53,341 bases of DNA from Gammaproteobacteria bacterium (GCA_027013145.1 JALUXX010000038.1:1-53341); one strand, 5' to 3'; counted from the first letter of the stretch, positions 15,655 to 28,808 are shown. Translations and numbers: made by a program. The notes: a model not told the origin generated them from the letters alone.

Positions 15655-16725
15655 ATGGGCACATGGCTGCAATCCGGGGTGCTCGGGCGGGGTGCGTTGC
15701 TGGCGGCCGCGCTGGTCTGGACCGGCACCGGCGCCTGGGCGGCCGGTCCCGCGCCGGCGGGCGAGGGGGCGGGCGCCCACGCCCCCGAGGCCCCGGAGCA
15801 CCCGTCCTGGTTCAAACTCTCCTTCCTCGACCTGCGCCAGGACGTGCGCGAGGCCGCCGCCGCCGGGCGTCGCGTGATGCTCTACTTCTATCAGGACGGC
15901 TGTCCCTATTGTAAGAAGCTCATGGAGGACAATTTCGGCCAGCGCGCGATCGCGGAGAAGACGCGACGCCACTTCGACGTCGTCGCCGTGAACATCTGGG
16001 GCGCGCACGAGGTGACCGGGCTCGACGGGCGTCGGATGACCGAGAAGGCCTTCGCCGCCGCGCAGCGGGTGCAGTTCACGCCTACGCTGATGTTCCTCGA
16101 CGAAAAGGGGCGCGAGGTGGTGCGCATCAACGGCTACTTCCCGCCGCACCGGTTCGAGCTGGTTCTGGATTACGTCGCCGCCCGCGGCGAACGCACGGGG
16201 ACGCTGCGTGACTACCTCGCCGCCCGGGAGCCGGCGCCGGCCAGCGGGAATCTGCATCACGAACCGGGGTTTCTCCAGCCGCCCTATCGGCTCGCGGCGG
16301 CCGCCCGCGGCGGCGAACGCCCGCTGCTGGTCTTTTTCGAGCAGCGCCACTGCCGCGCCTGCGACGAACTGCACGAGGATGTGCTGAAGCGGCCGCAGAC
16401 GCGCCGGCTGTTGCGCCGCTTCGACCTGGTGCTGATCGACCTGTGGTCGGCACAGCCGGTGCAGTTGCCCGACGGGCGCACGCTCTCGGCGGCCGCCTGG
16501 GGCCGCTCGCTGGGCGTCGTCTATACCCCGACGCTGGTCTTCTTCGACGCGCAGGGGCGCGAGGTGTTTCGCACCGAGGCGTATCTCAAGGCCTTCCACC
16601 TGCAGTCGGCTCTCGACTACGTGGCCTCGGGGGCCTACCGCACCGAACCGAGCTTCCAGCGCTATCTCCAGGCGCGGGCCGACGCCCTGCGCGCGCGCGG
16701 CGTTCCGGTCGAACTGATGAAATAG
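15655..16725 (+). CDS. periplasmic protein with two thioredoxin-fold domains (SoxW-like)
   Basis: 356 aa. A signal peptide (hydrophobic 10-24, cleavage near AWA-A at 30) sends it to the periplasm. Domain 1 has the redox motif CPYC (C83/C86) in FYQDGCPYCKKLMEDNF and the cis-Pro block FTPTLMFLDEKG. Domain 2 repeats the layout with CRAC (233-236) and YTPTLVFFDAQG. Both motifs are intact. SoxW-type thioredoxins support periplasmic sulfur-oxidation enzymes; a tandem form suggests relay or substrate-binding function. No sox genes are in this window. Divergent from the GGDEF gene; downstream genes follow closely. Confidence 0.82.
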   Translation: MGTWLQSGVLGRGALLAAALVWTGTGAWAAGPAPAGEGAGAHAPEAPEHPSWFKLSFLDLRQDVREAAAAGRRVMLYFYQDGCPYCKKLMEDNFGQRAIAEKTRRHFDVVAVNIWGAHEVTGLDGRRMTEKAFAAAQRVQFTPTLMFLDEKGREVVRINGYFPPHRFELVLDYVAARGERTGTLRDYLAAREPAPASGNLHHEPGFLQPPYRLAAAARGGERPLLVFFEQRHCRACDELHEDVLKRPQTRRLLRRFDLVLIDLWSAQPVQLPDGRTLSAAAWGRSLGVVYTPTLVFFDAQGREVFRTEAYLKAFHLQSALDYVASGAYRTEPSFQRYLQARADALRARGVPVELMK

Positions 16726-16811
16726 TCTGCGGCCGCAGCCGCGGCGCGGGCGCTTCTGCTATCATGCGTGCGCCGATCGACCGCGGGACGGCGGCCGGCT
16801 GCGGAGGGCGC

Positions 16812-17327
16812 GTGCGCACACTCGAGACCGCCATCGAAAGACTGCTGTTCGGCAGCCGCTGGCTGCTGGCGCCGTTCTATCTGGGACTCGCCCTGGCGGT
16901 ATTCGTGCTGCTGGGCAAGTTCCTCCAGGAACTGATGCACTTCCTGCCGGCGGCGACGCGGGGCACCGAGAAGGAGGCGATTCTCGGTATCCTCACCCTC
17001 GTCGATCTGTCGCTGGTCGCGAACCTGCTCATCATCGTCATCTTCAGCGGCTACGAGAGCTTCGTCTCCAAGCTCGATGTCGGCGACCACGTCGATCGCC
17101 CGGACTGGATGGGCAAGGTCTCCTTCTCGGGACTCAAGTTGAAATTGTTCGGTTCCCTGGTCGCGATCTCGGGCATCGACCTGCTCAAGGTGTTCATGAA
17201 CCTGTCCGACGTCACCGACCGCCAGCTCGCCTGGAAGGTCGGCATCCACGTGACCTTCGTCATCTCCGGCGTCCTCTTCGCGCTCATGGACCGCCTGGCG
17301 GAGACGCGCACCGGCGGGGAGCATTGA
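16812..17327 (+). CDS. yqhA: YqhA / UPF0114 inner-membrane protein
   Basis: 171-aa membrane protein of the UPF0114 (TIGR00645) family: LFGSRWLLAPFYLGLALAVF for the first membrane segment, then VDLSLVANLLIIVIFSGYE and FGSLVAISGIDLLKVFMN, all characteristic. Function is unknown. GTG 16812 is chosen for its GGAGGG site 5-6 nt upstream; an in-frame ATG at 16764 lacks one and overlaps a TATCAT (16760-16765) that may be the -10 of this gene. Three bases separate the stop from the next gene. Confidence 0.9.
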   Translation: MRTLETAIERLLFGSRWLLAPFYLGLALAVFVLLGKFLQELMHFLPAATRGTEKEAILGILTLVDLSLVANLLIIVIFSGYESFVSKLDVGDHVDRPDWMGKVSFSGLKLKLFGSLVAISGIDLLKVFMNLSDVTDRQLAWKVGIHVTFVISGVLFALMDRLAETRTGGEH

Positions 17328-17330
17328 GCG

Positions 17331-18122
17331 GTGGGCGCGGGGGATCGGGATCGACCGGCTGCGGCCCCGGAGCGGATCCCCGACTATGTCCCGGCCCCCG
17401 ACCTGCTTGCCGGGCGGGTCATCCTCGTGACCGGCGCGGCCGAGGGGATCGGGCGCGCCGGCGCGCTCGCCTGCGCCGCGCACGGCGCCACGGTGGTGCT
17501 GCTCGACAAGTCGGTACCGCGGGTCGAGTCGCTCTACGACGAGATCGAACAGGCCGGCGGCCCGCAACCGGCGATCTATCCCATGGATCTGGAAGGTGCG
17601 CTGCCGCATCACTACCGCGAGCTGGCGGAGACCGTCGGCAAGCAGCTCGGACGCCTGGACGGACTGGTCCACAACGCCGCGTTGCTGGGGGTGCTCGGCC
17701 CGTTGCACCACACCGAGCCCGAGACCTGGTCGAAGGTCCTCCAGGTCAACCTGCACGCGCCGTTTCTGCTCACCCACGCCTGCCTGCCCCTGCTCGAACA
17801 GGCACCCGACGCCGCAGTCGTGTTCGTCTCGGACCGCGTGGGTCGGCGCGGCCGCGCCTACTGGGGCGCCTACGGCGTATCCAAGTTCGGCATCGAGGGT
17901 ATGATGCAGATCCTCGCCGACGAGTGGGAGCACCGGGCGAGCCTGCGCATCAACAGCCTCGATCCCGGCCCCGTCGCCACGCAGTTGCGCCACCAGGCCT
18001 ACCCCGCCGAGGATCCCACGGTGCGCGCCGCGCCCGAGGCCGTCGCGCCGGCGCTGCTCTACCTCCTCGGGCCCGACAGCCGGGGCGTCACCGGCCGCGC
18101 GTTCTACTGCGCACGCGATTGA
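17331..18122 (+). CDS. yciK: short-chain dehydrogenase, YciK family
   Basis: A 263-aa NAD(P)-dependent oxidoreductase. The cofactor loop TGAAEGIG, NAG-equivalent HNAA, catalytic Ser in FVSDRVG and the YxxxK motif in YGVSKFGIEG are all present. The overall pattern (PDYVPAPDLLAGRVILVTGA start, RINSLDPGPVATQLRHQAYP) matches YciK. The substrate is not known. In Pseudomonas this gene follows ubiG and mupP, which here lie about 3 kb away on the other strand, so the neighbourhood has been rearranged. Start GTG 17331 lies immediately after yqhA. Confidence 0.9.
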   Translation: MGAGDRDRPAAAPERIPDYVPAPDLLAGRVILVTGAAEGIGRAGALACAAHGATVVLLDKSVPRVESLYDEIEQAGGPQPAIYPMDLEGALPHHYRELAETVGKQLGRLDGLVHNAALLGVLGPLHHTEPETWSKVLQVNLHAPFLLTHACLPLLEQAPDAAVVFVSDRVGRRGRAYWGAYGVSKFGIEGMMQILADEWEHRASLRINSLDPGPVATQLRHQAYPAEDPTVRAAPEAVAPALLYLLGPDSRGVTGRAFYCARD

Positions 18123-18190
18123 GGCCCGGGGAGCGGGATCGCCGGAGCCGCCACGCGTGGGCGGTCGCGCCGGGGTCCGGGGCGGCGAAT

Positions 18191-18262
18191 GGGTCGGAGT
18201 CATCGCGCGTGGGCGGGTCGCGTCGGGTCTCCGCCGATGTCCGGGCGCGATGACCCCGACCC
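18191..18262. repeat. inverted repeat of the GTCGGAGTCA family
   Basis: GGGTCGGAGTCATCGCGC (18191-18208) pairs with 18245-18262 (GCGCGATGACCCCGACCC), one mismatch in 18. The short core is shared with the composite repeats at 40.5 and 41.7 kb. It sits between convergent yciK and the synthase-like gene and could form a transcription-stopping hairpin. Confidence 0.6.
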
Positions 18263-18340
18263 CGTTGAGCGTTGCCGTCCGCCTACGGTGGCTCCGACCC
18301 CCGTTTATCGACCTCGCCGCCCGATCCCCTTTCCCCCTCT

Positions 18341-19195
18341 TTACCTGCCCTCACGCCGCGCCGTGCGCCAGGCGATCCACAGCCGGCGCACCGGGGTGAG
18401 CGCCACGCGCCGTTCCAGCAGCCGGCAGCCGTCGCGGCGGATCTCCCCCAGCAGCGCCAGCGCCAGGCGGGCGCGGATTCGGGTCGCGAGTTGCGCCTCG
18501 CGGCCGGCCGGCGGGAGCGCGTCGAGGGCGGCCCGTATGCGCGCGGCGGCGCGCTTCACCTGGCGGCCCAGCAGGGCGCGTAGCGCCGGCACGGCGGGAT
18601 CCGCGCGGAGCGCATCGGGTGCGACGCCGGCGGCGGCGAGTTCGTCCATGGGGAGGAACAGGCGCGCGCGGGCCCGGTCTGCGCCGAGTGCGGCGAGTGC
18701 GGTGGTGAGGTAGAGGGCGCTCCCGAGTTCGAACTGGGCCTCCATGGGGTCGTCCGCCCGGGCGCCGAGCAGGCACGCCTCCAGGACCGCCAGTGCACCG
18801 CCCGCCCGGCAGCAGTCGATCACCTGGGCGAAGTCGGCGGGCGGCGCGGCGCCGACCTGCGCCGCCACCGCCGCCGCGAGGTCGAGGAGGGGGCCGGGTT
18901 CCGTCAGGCCGCGCGCGGCCAGCGTCGGGGCGAGGCTGCGCGTGACCGGGTGGCGCGCCCGCCCGGCGCAGGCGGCGGCGAGTTCCTCCCGCCACCAGGC
19001 GAGTTTCGTGTGCGCGACCCCGGGCTCGGAGCACTCGGTCGGGATGCGGTCGAGTTCGTGCGCGAGGGCGTAGAGCGCGGCCAGGCCGGCGCGCTGTGCC
19101 GCTGGGATCCAGCGTACGGTGTAGTAGGTATCGGACCCGAACGGCGTGCCCGGCTCGCGGAGCTGCGGTTCGGCGGTGTCGCTATCGTCGTGCAT
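18341..19195 (-). CDS. squalene/phytoene synthase-family protein with degenerate active-site motifs
   Basis: A 284-aa member of the trans-isoprenyl diphosphate synthase head-to-head family by overall pattern: SDTYYTVRWIPAAQRAGLAALYALAHELD, KLAWWREEL, a central LGSALYLTTAL helix and LFLPMDEL. Both aspartate-rich motifs are damaged. The first DDxxD is LDRIPTE, and the second, normally DxxxD before GR-x-LP, reads TTALAALGAD. A condensation reaction with two farnesyl-PP is therefore unlikely. Such relatives (for example NDUFAF6-type proteins) serve as assembly or binding proteins. ATG 19195 is the family start; longer upstream frame lies in repeats. Confidence 0.75.
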   Translation of the reverse strand: MHDDSDTAEPQLREPGTPFGSDTYYTVRWIPAAQRAGLAALYALAHELDRIPTECSEPGVAHTKLAWWREELAAACAGRARHPVTRSLAPTLAARGLTEPGPLLDLAAAVAAQVGAAPPADFAQVIDCCRAGGALAVLEACLLGARADDPMEAQFELGSALYLTTALAALGADRARARLFLPMDELAAAGVAPDALRADPAVPALRALLGRQVKRAAARIRAALDALPPAGREAQLATRIRARLALALLGEIRRDGCRLLERRVALTPVRRLWIAWRTARREGR

Positions 19196-19307
19196 GGTGG
19201 GTTCGTCGGCCCTGTTCCCGCGGCCAGCATAGCGCGACCCGGCGCGCCGTCGCAGGCCGGACCGACCGCGCCCGATCAATACGATGCGGGCCACGTCGTT
19301 TTGGTCG

Positions 19308-19397
19308 GGCGTCGTCGGCGGGCCGAGGCCCGCCCCACGGGTGCCGGGATCGGCGTGGGGGCTGGGGTAGGGCCGGGCTTGCCCGGCCGACGCTGTA
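19308..19397. repeat. REP/BIME-like pair, type A
   Basis: A reversed unit (GGGCGTCGTCGGCGGGCC...CCCCACGG) is followed by a forward GTAGGGCCGGGCTTGCCCGG unit starting at 19368. The orientation, heads facing each other across a variable linker, is the same as at 40.3 and 41.4 kb. Confidence 0.75.
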
Positions 19398-19405
19398 GGA
19401 AGAGG

Positions 19406-19451
19406 CCACGGAACCCACGGAAAGAATGGAACCGGTCCGTGGGTTCCGTGG
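19406..19451. repeat. perfect 16-bp inverted repeat
   Basis: CCACGGAACCCACGGA (19406-19421) and its exact complement at 19436-19451, separated by 14 nt. It consists of the CCACGGAA/CCACGGA motif repeated within each arm. It stands between the synthase-like gene and rmuC, next to a REP pair. No T-run. Confidence 0.7.
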
Positions 19452-19582
19452 ATTCCGTGGCGCTCTTGTCTGTTTTCGAAGGTCCCCGCCGCGCCGAAGG
19501 GAAATCGCAATCCGCGGCGTCGTCGGCGGAGCGGGCCCCGCGCGAGGCGCCGACGTCGTGAATGCGGTCGATGTCGTTTGGA

Positions 19583-20875
19583 TCAGGCCTCGTCGGCGGG
19601 CGAGGGTCCGCCGGTGTCCGGGGCGGTGGTCTCGCGGACCGCCTTCTCCAACGGTTCGGGGGGGTCGAGCGCGCGGCGCGCCTCCACGCCCATCTCGGTG
19701 AAGCGGCGCGCGCCCGGCATGACGCTGCGCTCGAACGAGCCCACCGCGCGGTTGTAGTGCTCGACGCCGCTGCCGAGGCTGCGCCCGAGTTTGGCGAGGT
19801 GTTCGCTGAAGGTCCCCAGACGCTGGTAGAGTTCCTCGCCGACGCGCCGGATCTGTTCGGCGTTTTCCGCGAGCGCCTCCTGGCGCCAGCCGTAGGCCAC
19901 GGCGCGCAGCAACGCGACGAGCGTCGTCGGGGTCGCCACCACGACGCGCTGGCGCAGCGCCTCTTCCAGGAGGGCGGGGTCCTGGTCGAGGGCGGCGCTC
20001 AGGAACTGCTCGCCGGGCATGAACAGGACGACGAAGTCCGGGCTCTTCTCGAACTGGCTCCAGTAGGATTTCGCCGCCAGTTCGCGCACGCGGTCGCGCA
20101 CCTTGCGCGCGTGGTGGGCGAGAAAGCCCTCGCGCGATGCGTCGTCGGGGGCCTCCACCGCACTGAGGTAGGCGTCCAGCGGGGTCTTCACGTCGACCAC
20201 GATCTCGCGTCCGTTGGGCAGGCGCACGATCATGTCCGGACGCAGGGTCCCGCCTTCGCCGGCCGTGGACTCCTGCGGATAGAAGTCGCAGTACTCCACC
20301 ATGCCGGCCAGTTCGGCGAGGCGCTTGAGCGTCATCTCGCCCCATTGGCCGCGCACCTCGGGCCGCCGCAGCGCCTTGACGAGGTTGCGGGTCTCGCTCT
20401 GGAGCTGCTGCTGCGTCTGCGCCATGCCCTCCAGGTAGCGCGTGAGCGACCCGTAGGCCTTCTGGCGCTCCTGTTCCATCTCGCGCACCTGGCGCTCGGT
20501 CTTCTCGAGCGCCTCGCGGATCGGCTTGACCAGCCCTTCGATGCTCTTTTCCTTCTTCTCGAGTTCGGCCGACGCCTGGAGCTGGAACTGCTTGAGGTTC
20601 TCGCGCGCGAGCCGCAGGAATTCCTCGTTGTTGCTGCGCAGGGCGGCGCCCGAGAGGGCGCTGAAGGTCTCGGCGAGCTGCTCGCGCGCCGACTGCAGCG
20701 CCGCCAGCTTCTCGCCGGCGGCGCGCTCCTGCATCTCCAGGCGCGTGGCGAGCCGCGCGTTCTCCTCGCGCAACGCCGCGGTTTTGCGTCCCTGGAGGGC
20801 GAGGCCGGCCAGCAGGCCCAGCGCCGCGGCCGGCAACGCGGCGAGCAGCAACCAGCCGAGGGTCCCGGCGCCCAC
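19583..20875 (-). CDS. rmuC: RmuC family protein (DNA recombination)
   Basis: 430 aa. It has an N-terminal membrane anchor (LGWLLLAALPAAALGLLAGLAL), a long coiled coil (about 28-155) and the C-terminal RmuC nuclease-like domain with RGQWGEMTLKRL, LRPDMIVRLPNGREIVVDVKTPL and FMPGEQFLSAAL. The D...DVK pattern is the PD-(D/E)XK-like core. RmuC limits recombination between short inverted repeats, of some interest in a region this rich in palindromes. Start is GTG 20875, 33 bp after the mupP stop; probably transcribed with mtaD-ubiG-mupP. Confidence 0.93.
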   Translation of the reverse strand: MGAGTLGWLLLAALPAAALGLLAGLALQGRKTAALREENARLATRLEMQERAAGEKLAALQSAREQLAETFSALSGAALRSNNEEFLRLARENLKQFQLQASAELEKKEKSIEGLVKPIREALEKTERQVREMEQERQKAYGSLTRYLEGMAQTQQQLQSETRNLVKALRRPEVRGQWGEMTLKRLAELAGMVEYCDFYPQESTAGEGGTLRPDMIVRLPNGREIVVDVKTPLDAYLSAVEAPDDASREGFLAHHARKVRDRVRELAAKSYWSQFEKSPDFVVLFMPGEQFLSAALDQDPALLEEALRQRVVVATPTTLVALLRAVAYGWRQEALAENAEQIRRVGEELYQRLGTFSEHLAKLGRSLGSGVEHYNRAVGSFERSVMPGARRFTEMGVEARRALDPPEPLEKAVRETTAPDTGGPSPADEA

Positions 20876-20908
20876 CTCAGATCCCGGTCGCGGGCGGCGG
20901 GGCCCGCC

Positions 20909-21619
20909 TCATGCCGGTCGTGCGCCGGCGTCGGCGCGATCCCAGGCGATCCACTGCAGCAGCTCCTGGGGCTGGCGGACCATTCCGTCGGCGCCCCAGG
21001 ATTCGGGTGCGGTGTCGGCGCCGACGTAGCCGAACATCGCAATCAGCGTGTGCATCGCGGCGCGGTGGCCGGCCTCGATATCGCGCCGCGCGTCGCCGAC
21101 GTAGAGGCAGTCGGCCGGTCGCGTCGCGGCGAGGCGGCAGGCGTGCTCCAGCGGCTCGGGGTGCGGCTTGCGGTTGGCGGTGGTGTCCCCGCTCACCACG
21201 CAGGCGGCCCGCTCCCACAGGCCCAGCGCGCGCATCAGCGGGTCGGTGAGCCAGGCCGGCTTGTTGGTGACCACTCCCCAGGCGATACGGGTCTCCTCGA
21301 GGCGCCGCAGGACCGCCTCCATACCCGGAAACAGCCGCGTCGCGCGCACCAGATGCGCCTGGTAGAGGTCGAGGAACCGCCGCCGCAGGGGTTCGAATTC
21401 CGCGGCCTGCGGCTCCAGGCCGAAGGCGAGACGGATCAGTCCCGCGCTGCCGTCGGAGACGCGCGGGCGGATGTCCTCGTAGGGCAGGGGCGCACGACCC
21501 TGTTCGGCGCGCAGCAGGTTGAGCGCATAGGCCATGTCGGGAGCGGTGTCGAGCAGGGTGCCGTCGAGGTCGAACAGCACCGCCTGCACACGCCACGGCG
21601 GCGGAGCGGGGGGCGGCAT
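20909..21619 (-). CDS. mupP: HAD phosphatase, MupP/phosphoglycolate phosphatase type
   Basis: A 236-aa HAD-superfamily hydrolase: nucleophile motif FDLDGTLLDTAPD, motif II VVTNKPAW and motif III/IV GDARRDIEAG. Homology alone gives 'phosphoglycolate phosphatase', but the position immediately after ubiG, as in Pseudomonas, favours MupP, the N-acetylmuramic-acid-6-phosphate phosphatase of cell-wall recycling. ATG 21619 overlaps the ubiG stop by one base (TGATG). No other recycling genes are in view, so the substrate remains inferred. Confidence 0.85.
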   Translation of the reverse strand: MPPPAPPPWRVQAVLFDLDGTLLDTAPDMAYALNLLRAEQGRAPLPYEDIRPRVSDGSAGLIRLAFGLEPQAAEFEPLRRRFLDLYQAHLVRATRLFPGMEAVLRRLEETRIAWGVVTNKPAWLTDPLMRALGLWERAACVVSGDTTANRKPHPEPLEHACRLAATRPADCLYVGDARRDIEAGHRAAMHTLIAMFGYVGADTAPESWGADGMVRQPQELLQWIAWDRADAGARPA

Positions 21620-22362
21620 CAGCAGACCGGGCCGCCGCCATCGTCGGCATCGTCGGCCGGGCGCCGGCAGTGGGCGAGATAGTTGACATCGACGTCGCCC
21701 CCGAGGCGGAAACCGCCGGTGAGCGGATCGTAGTGGAGCCCCGTCAGGTCCCGCAGACTCAGGCCGGCGCGTCGCGCCGCGCGCTCCAGTTCGGAGGGGC
21801 GGATGAACTTGCGGTAGTCGTGCGTGCCCTTGGGCAGGAGGCCGAGGAGGTACTCGGCCCCGATCACGGCGAGCAGATAGGACTTGGGATTGCGGTTCAG
21901 CGTCGAGAAGAAAACGTGGCCGCCGGGGCGAACCAGCGTCGCGCAGGCGCGGATCACCGAGTCCGGATCCGGTACGTGCTCGAGCATCTCGAGGCAGGTG
22001 ACCACGTCGAACGCCCCGGGCGATTCGGCCGCCAGCTCCTCGGCCGTCGTGCGGCGGTAGTCGACCTCGAGCCCGGATTCGAGCAGGTGCAGCTTCGCCA
22101 CCGACAACGAGGCCTCGGCCATGTCGATGCCGGTGACCCGGGCGCCGGCCGCGGCCAGCGCCTCGGCGAGCAGGCCGCCGCCGCAGCCCACGTCGAGCAC
22201 CCGCGCGCCGCGCAGCGGTGCCCGCGCCGCGATGTATTCCAGGCGCAGCGGATTGATCCGGTGCAGCGTGCGGAACTCCCCCTGCGGGTCCCACCAGCGC
22301 GCCGCATAGGTGTCGAAGCGCGCCAGTTCGCCGGGGTCGACGTTGGGTGCCGGAGTGTTCAA
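21619..22362 (-). CDS. ubiG: ubiquinone biosynthesis O-methyltransferase
   Basis: A 247-aa class I SAM methyltransferase that performs both O-methylations in ubiquinone synthesis. It has the family start [26 protein letters not shown] motif [12 protein letters not shown], and [10 protein letters not shown] and [14 protein letters not shown]. The best start is a rare TTG (22362-22360), with GAGG 8 nt upstream and only 10 nt after the mtaD stop; no ATG or GTG in frame gives a sensible protein. It is coupled to mupP downstream. Confidence 0.93.
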   Translation of the reverse strand: MNTPAPNVDPGELARFDTYAARWWDPQGEFRTLHRINPLRLEYIAARAPLRGARVLDVGCGGGLLAEALAAAGARVTGIDMAEASLSVAKLHLLESGLEVDYRRTTAEELAAESPGAFDVVTCLEMLEHVPDPDSVIRACATLVRPGGHVFFSTLNRNPKSYLLAVIGAEYLLGLLPKGTHDYRKFIRPSELERAARRAGLSLRDLTGLHYDPLTGGFRLGGDVDVNYLAHCRRPADDADDGGGPVC

Positions 22363-22372
22363 TGCGCGGTCC

Positions 22373-23704
22373 TCATTCGGGGTCGGAGGCGGCGATGCGT
22401 CCGCGCCAGGCACGGGCGCGCTCGCGGATCGATCCGGGATCCAGGGTGGTGAGCGCCCGGTCCTCGAGCAGCGCACGCCCGGCGACCCACACGTCGGTCA
22501 CCTGATGGCGGGTCGCGGCGTAGACGAGCTGCGATAGGGGATGATAGACCGGCTCGGTCTCGAGTTCACCCAGATGCACCGCGACGAGATCGGCGGATTT
22601 CCCCGGTTCCAGGCTGCCGGTCTCCGCGCCCAGCCCGAGCGCCGCGGCCCCGTTGAGCGTCGCCATGCGCAGCGCGTCCGCCGCCGGCAGCGCGGCCGCC
22701 TCGCCGGCCACCGCCTTGGCGAGCAGGGCGGCGGTGCGCATCTCGCCGAGCATGTCCAGGTCGTTGTTGCTGGCGGCGCCGTCGGTGCCGAGGGCGACGT
22801 TGACGCCGGCGCGCGCGAGCCGCTCGACCGGGCAGAATCCGCTCGCGAGCTTGAGGTTCGACTCCGGGCAGTGGACCACGTGCGCGCCGCTCTGCGCCAG
22901 GAGATCGATCTCGGCATCGTCGAGACAGGTCATGTGCACGGCGAGCAGTTCGGGCGAGACCAGGCCGAGGTCGCGCAGGCGCTCCAGGGGACGGCGGCCG
23001 GTCTCCTCCAGCGCCCGCTCCACTTCCCCGGCGGTCTCGTGCACGTGCATGTGAACCGGGAGCTCGAGTTCGTCGGCCAGCGTGCGGATGCGCCCGAGCG
23101 CGGCGTCGCCCACGCTGTAAGGGGCGTGCGGGGCGAAGGCGGTGCGGATCAGCGGGTCGGCCCGGTACTCGTCGTGCAGCGCGAGGCCCTTGCCCAGGTA
23201 CTCCTCCCAGTCGGCGGCCCAGGCGCTGGGGAAATCGATGACGATGAGTCCGACGCAGGCGCGCATGCCGCAGGCCGAGGCCGCGCGCGCGACCACGTCG
23301 GGGAAGAAGTACATGTCGTTGAAACAGGTCGTCCCGCCGCGCAGCATCTCGGCCATCGCGAGCTGGGTGCCGTCGTGGACGAACTCCGTGCCGACCCAGC
23401 GCGCCTCCGCCGGCCAGATGTGCTCGTTGAGCCAGCGCATCAGCGGCAGGTCGTCGGCGAGGCCGCGCAGGAGCGTCATCGCCGCGTGCGTGTGGGTGTT
23501 GACCAGACCGGGGATGAGCGCGTGTTCCCGCAGCTCGCGTCGCGCGCGGGGGCGGTAGCGCGCCCGGGCCTGTTCCCGGGGCAGCAGCTCGAGGATGCGC
23601 CCCGCGTCGACGGCGACGGCGTAGTCCTCGTGCACCACGCCGTGCGGTTCCACGGGCACCACCCACCGCGCCTCGATCAGCGTGTCGATCTCGCGTGCCT
23701 GCAC
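22373..23704 (-). CDS. mtaD: 5-methylthioadenosine/S-adenosylhomocysteine deaminase
   Basis: 443-aa amidohydrolase (TRZ/ATZ family). Metal ligands are visible in [13 protein letters not shown] and HMHVHE, then AVHMTCLDD and [14 protein letters not shown]. It deaminates methylthioadenosine or SAH to the inosine forms, feeding methionine salvage. The divergent neighbour mtnA acts in the same salvage route, supporting the call. Start GTG 23704 has GAGG 9 nt upstream. First gene of the mtaD-ubiG-mupP-rmuC set. Confidence 0.92.
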   Translation of the reverse strand: MQAREIDTLIEARWVVPVEPHGVVHEDYAVAVDAGRILELLPREQARARYRPRARRELREHALIPGLVNTHTHAAMTLLRGLADDLPLMRWLNEHIWPAEARWVGTEFVHDGTQLAMAEMLRGGTTCFNDMYFFPDVVARAASACGMRACVGLIVIDFPSAWAADWEEYLGKGLALHDEYRADPLIRTAFAPHAPYSVGDAALGRIRTLADELELPVHMHVHETAGEVERALEETGRRPLERLRDLGLVSPELLAVHMTCLDDAEIDLLAQSGAHVVHCPESNLKLASGFCPVERLARAGVNVALGTDGAASNNDLDMLGEMRTAALLAKAVAGEAAALPAADALRMATLNGAAALGLGAETGSLEPGKSADLVAVHLGELETEPVYHPLSQLVYAATRHQVTDVWVAGRALLEDRALTTLDPGSIRERARAWRGRIAASDPE

Positions 23705-23865
23705 CTGGGTCGGCCTCGTCGCGTTGGGGTTCGGCGCGCCCGGGCCACTCGGCGCCGCGGGCGCTGGCAGTATACCAACGTGCGCGCTACCGGGCCTACG
23801 GCGCGCGCCGGCGGGTTCGTGTATCCTGCGCGCATCGGCGGATCGGCACGGGAGGTGCGCGGGGA

Positions 23866-24930
<1,065 letters not shown>

Positions 24931-24968
24931 CCCGCCGCCGGCGGCCGCTATCGCGCCCGTCTCTATGG

Positions 24969-25020
24969 TATGATGCACGTTTCGCGGCGCGGACGGCCCA
25001 TGGCGGGCGTCCGCGCCGCG
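24969..25020 (+). promoter_or_regulatory. gyrA leader: -10 box and strong hairpin
   Basis: TATGAT at 24969-24974 is a good -10 hexamer (no convincing -35). Directly downstream, 24983-24995 (CGCGGCGCGGACG) is perfectly complementary to 25008-25020, a 13-bp all-GC-rich stem with a 12-nt loop. It lies about 105 nt before gyrA, and is either the end of mtnA transcription or a structured 5' leader. Confidence 0.45.
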
Positions 25021-25125
25021 CGATTCCTCCGTCCGGCGTAGGGGCGCGCGATTGCCCAGGGCGCGCGGCCCCGCGGTGTCCGGGCGCGGTACCACCGAAA
25101 GATTCAGGAGCCAGTCCCGCCCGGC

Positions 25126-27669
<2,544 letters not shown>

Positions 27670-27725
27670 ATGCACACGCCGGGCGCATGCGGTCCCGGCG
27701 GCGGACGTTGCGAGGTGCGTGGGCG

Positions 27726-28808
27726 ATGAGTCGGGTATTCAATTTCAGTCCCGGTCCGGCGATGCTGCCGGAGGTCGTGCTGCAGCAGGCGCGGGAGGAG
27801 TTGACGGACTGGCGCGGCAGCGGCATGTCGGTCATGGAGATGAGCCATCGCGGCAAGGAGTTCATGTCCATCGCCGCGGAGGCGGAGGCGGACCTGCGCG
27901 GGCTGCTGGGGGTCCCGGACGCCTACAAGGTGCTCTTCCTGCAGGGCGGGGCGACGGCGCAGTTCGCCGCGGTCCCGCTCAACCTCCTGCGCGGGCGCGA
28001 GCGCGCCGACTACGTGAATACCGGTGCGTGGTCGAAGAAGGCGATCGCCGAGGCCGCGCGCTACTGCAGCGTGAACGTCGCGGCGAGCACGGAGGCGCAG
28101 GGGTTCACGACGGTTCCGGCGCAGGACACCTGGCGCCTGGACCCGGACGCCGCCTACGTGCACTACACCCCCAACGAGACCATCGGCGGGGTGGAGTTCC
28201 ACTGGGTCCCCGATACCGGCGCGGTGCCGCTCGTCGCCGACATGTCCTCGACGATCCTCTCGCGTCCGATCGACGTCTCGCGCTTCGGGCTGATCTACGC
28301 GGGCGCCCAGAAGAACATCGGCCCGGCGGGGCTCACAGTGGTGATCGTGCGCGAGGATCTGCTCGGCGCCGCGCACCCGGCGACCCCGACGCTGCTCGAC
28401 TACCGGGTGCAGGCCGAGAACGGCTCGATGTACAACACGCCGCCGACCTACGCGTGGTACATCGCCGGCTTGGTGTTCCGGTGGATACGCGACGAGGGCG
28501 GACTCGATGCCATGGCGGAGCGCAACCGGCGCAAGGCCGAGCGCCTCTACGCGGCGATCGACGAATCCGGCTTCTACCACAGTCCGGTCGATCCCGCGTG
28601 CCGTTCGTGGATGAACGTGCCCTTCACGCTCGCGGACCCGACCTTGGACAAGGAGTTTCTCACGGGCGCGCAGGAGGCGGGCCTGGTGGGTCTCAAGGGG
28701 CACCGCTCGGTCGGCGGGATGCGCGCCAGCATCTACAATGCCATGCCCGAGGCGGGTGTCGAGGCGCTCATCGGTTTCATGCGCGAGTTCGAGCGCCGCC
28801 GCGGCTGA
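27726..28808 (+). CDS. serC: phosphoserine aminotransferase
   Basis: A 360-aa PLP enzyme of serine synthesis (3-phosphohydroxypyruvate to phosphoserine), also used for pyridoxal phosphate synthesis. [23 protein letters not shown], the PLP lysine K196 in [12 protein letters not shown] and [18 protein letters not shown] are all present. ATG 27726 has GAGG about 10 nt upstream; the frame is open 20 codons further, back to the gyrA stop. The gyrA-serC-pheA linkage is typical of gammaproteobacteria. Confidence 0.96.
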   Translation: MSRVFNFSPGPAMLPEVVLQQAREELTDWRGSGMSVMEMSHRGKEFMSIAAEAEADLRGLLGVPDAYKVLFLQGGATAQFAAVPLNLLRGRERADYVNTGAWSKKAIAEAARYCSVNVAASTEAQGFTTVPAQDTWRLDPDAAYVHYTPNETIGGVEFHWVPDTGAVPLVADMSSTILSRPIDVSRFGLIYAGAQKNIGPAGLTVVIVREDLLGAAHPATPTLLDYRVQAENGSMYNTPPTYAWYIAGLVFRWIRDEGGLDAMAERNRRKAERLYAAIDESGFYHSPVDPACRSWMNVPFTLADPTLDKEFLTGAQEAGLVGLKGHRSVGGMRASIYNAMPEAGVEALIGFMREFERRRG

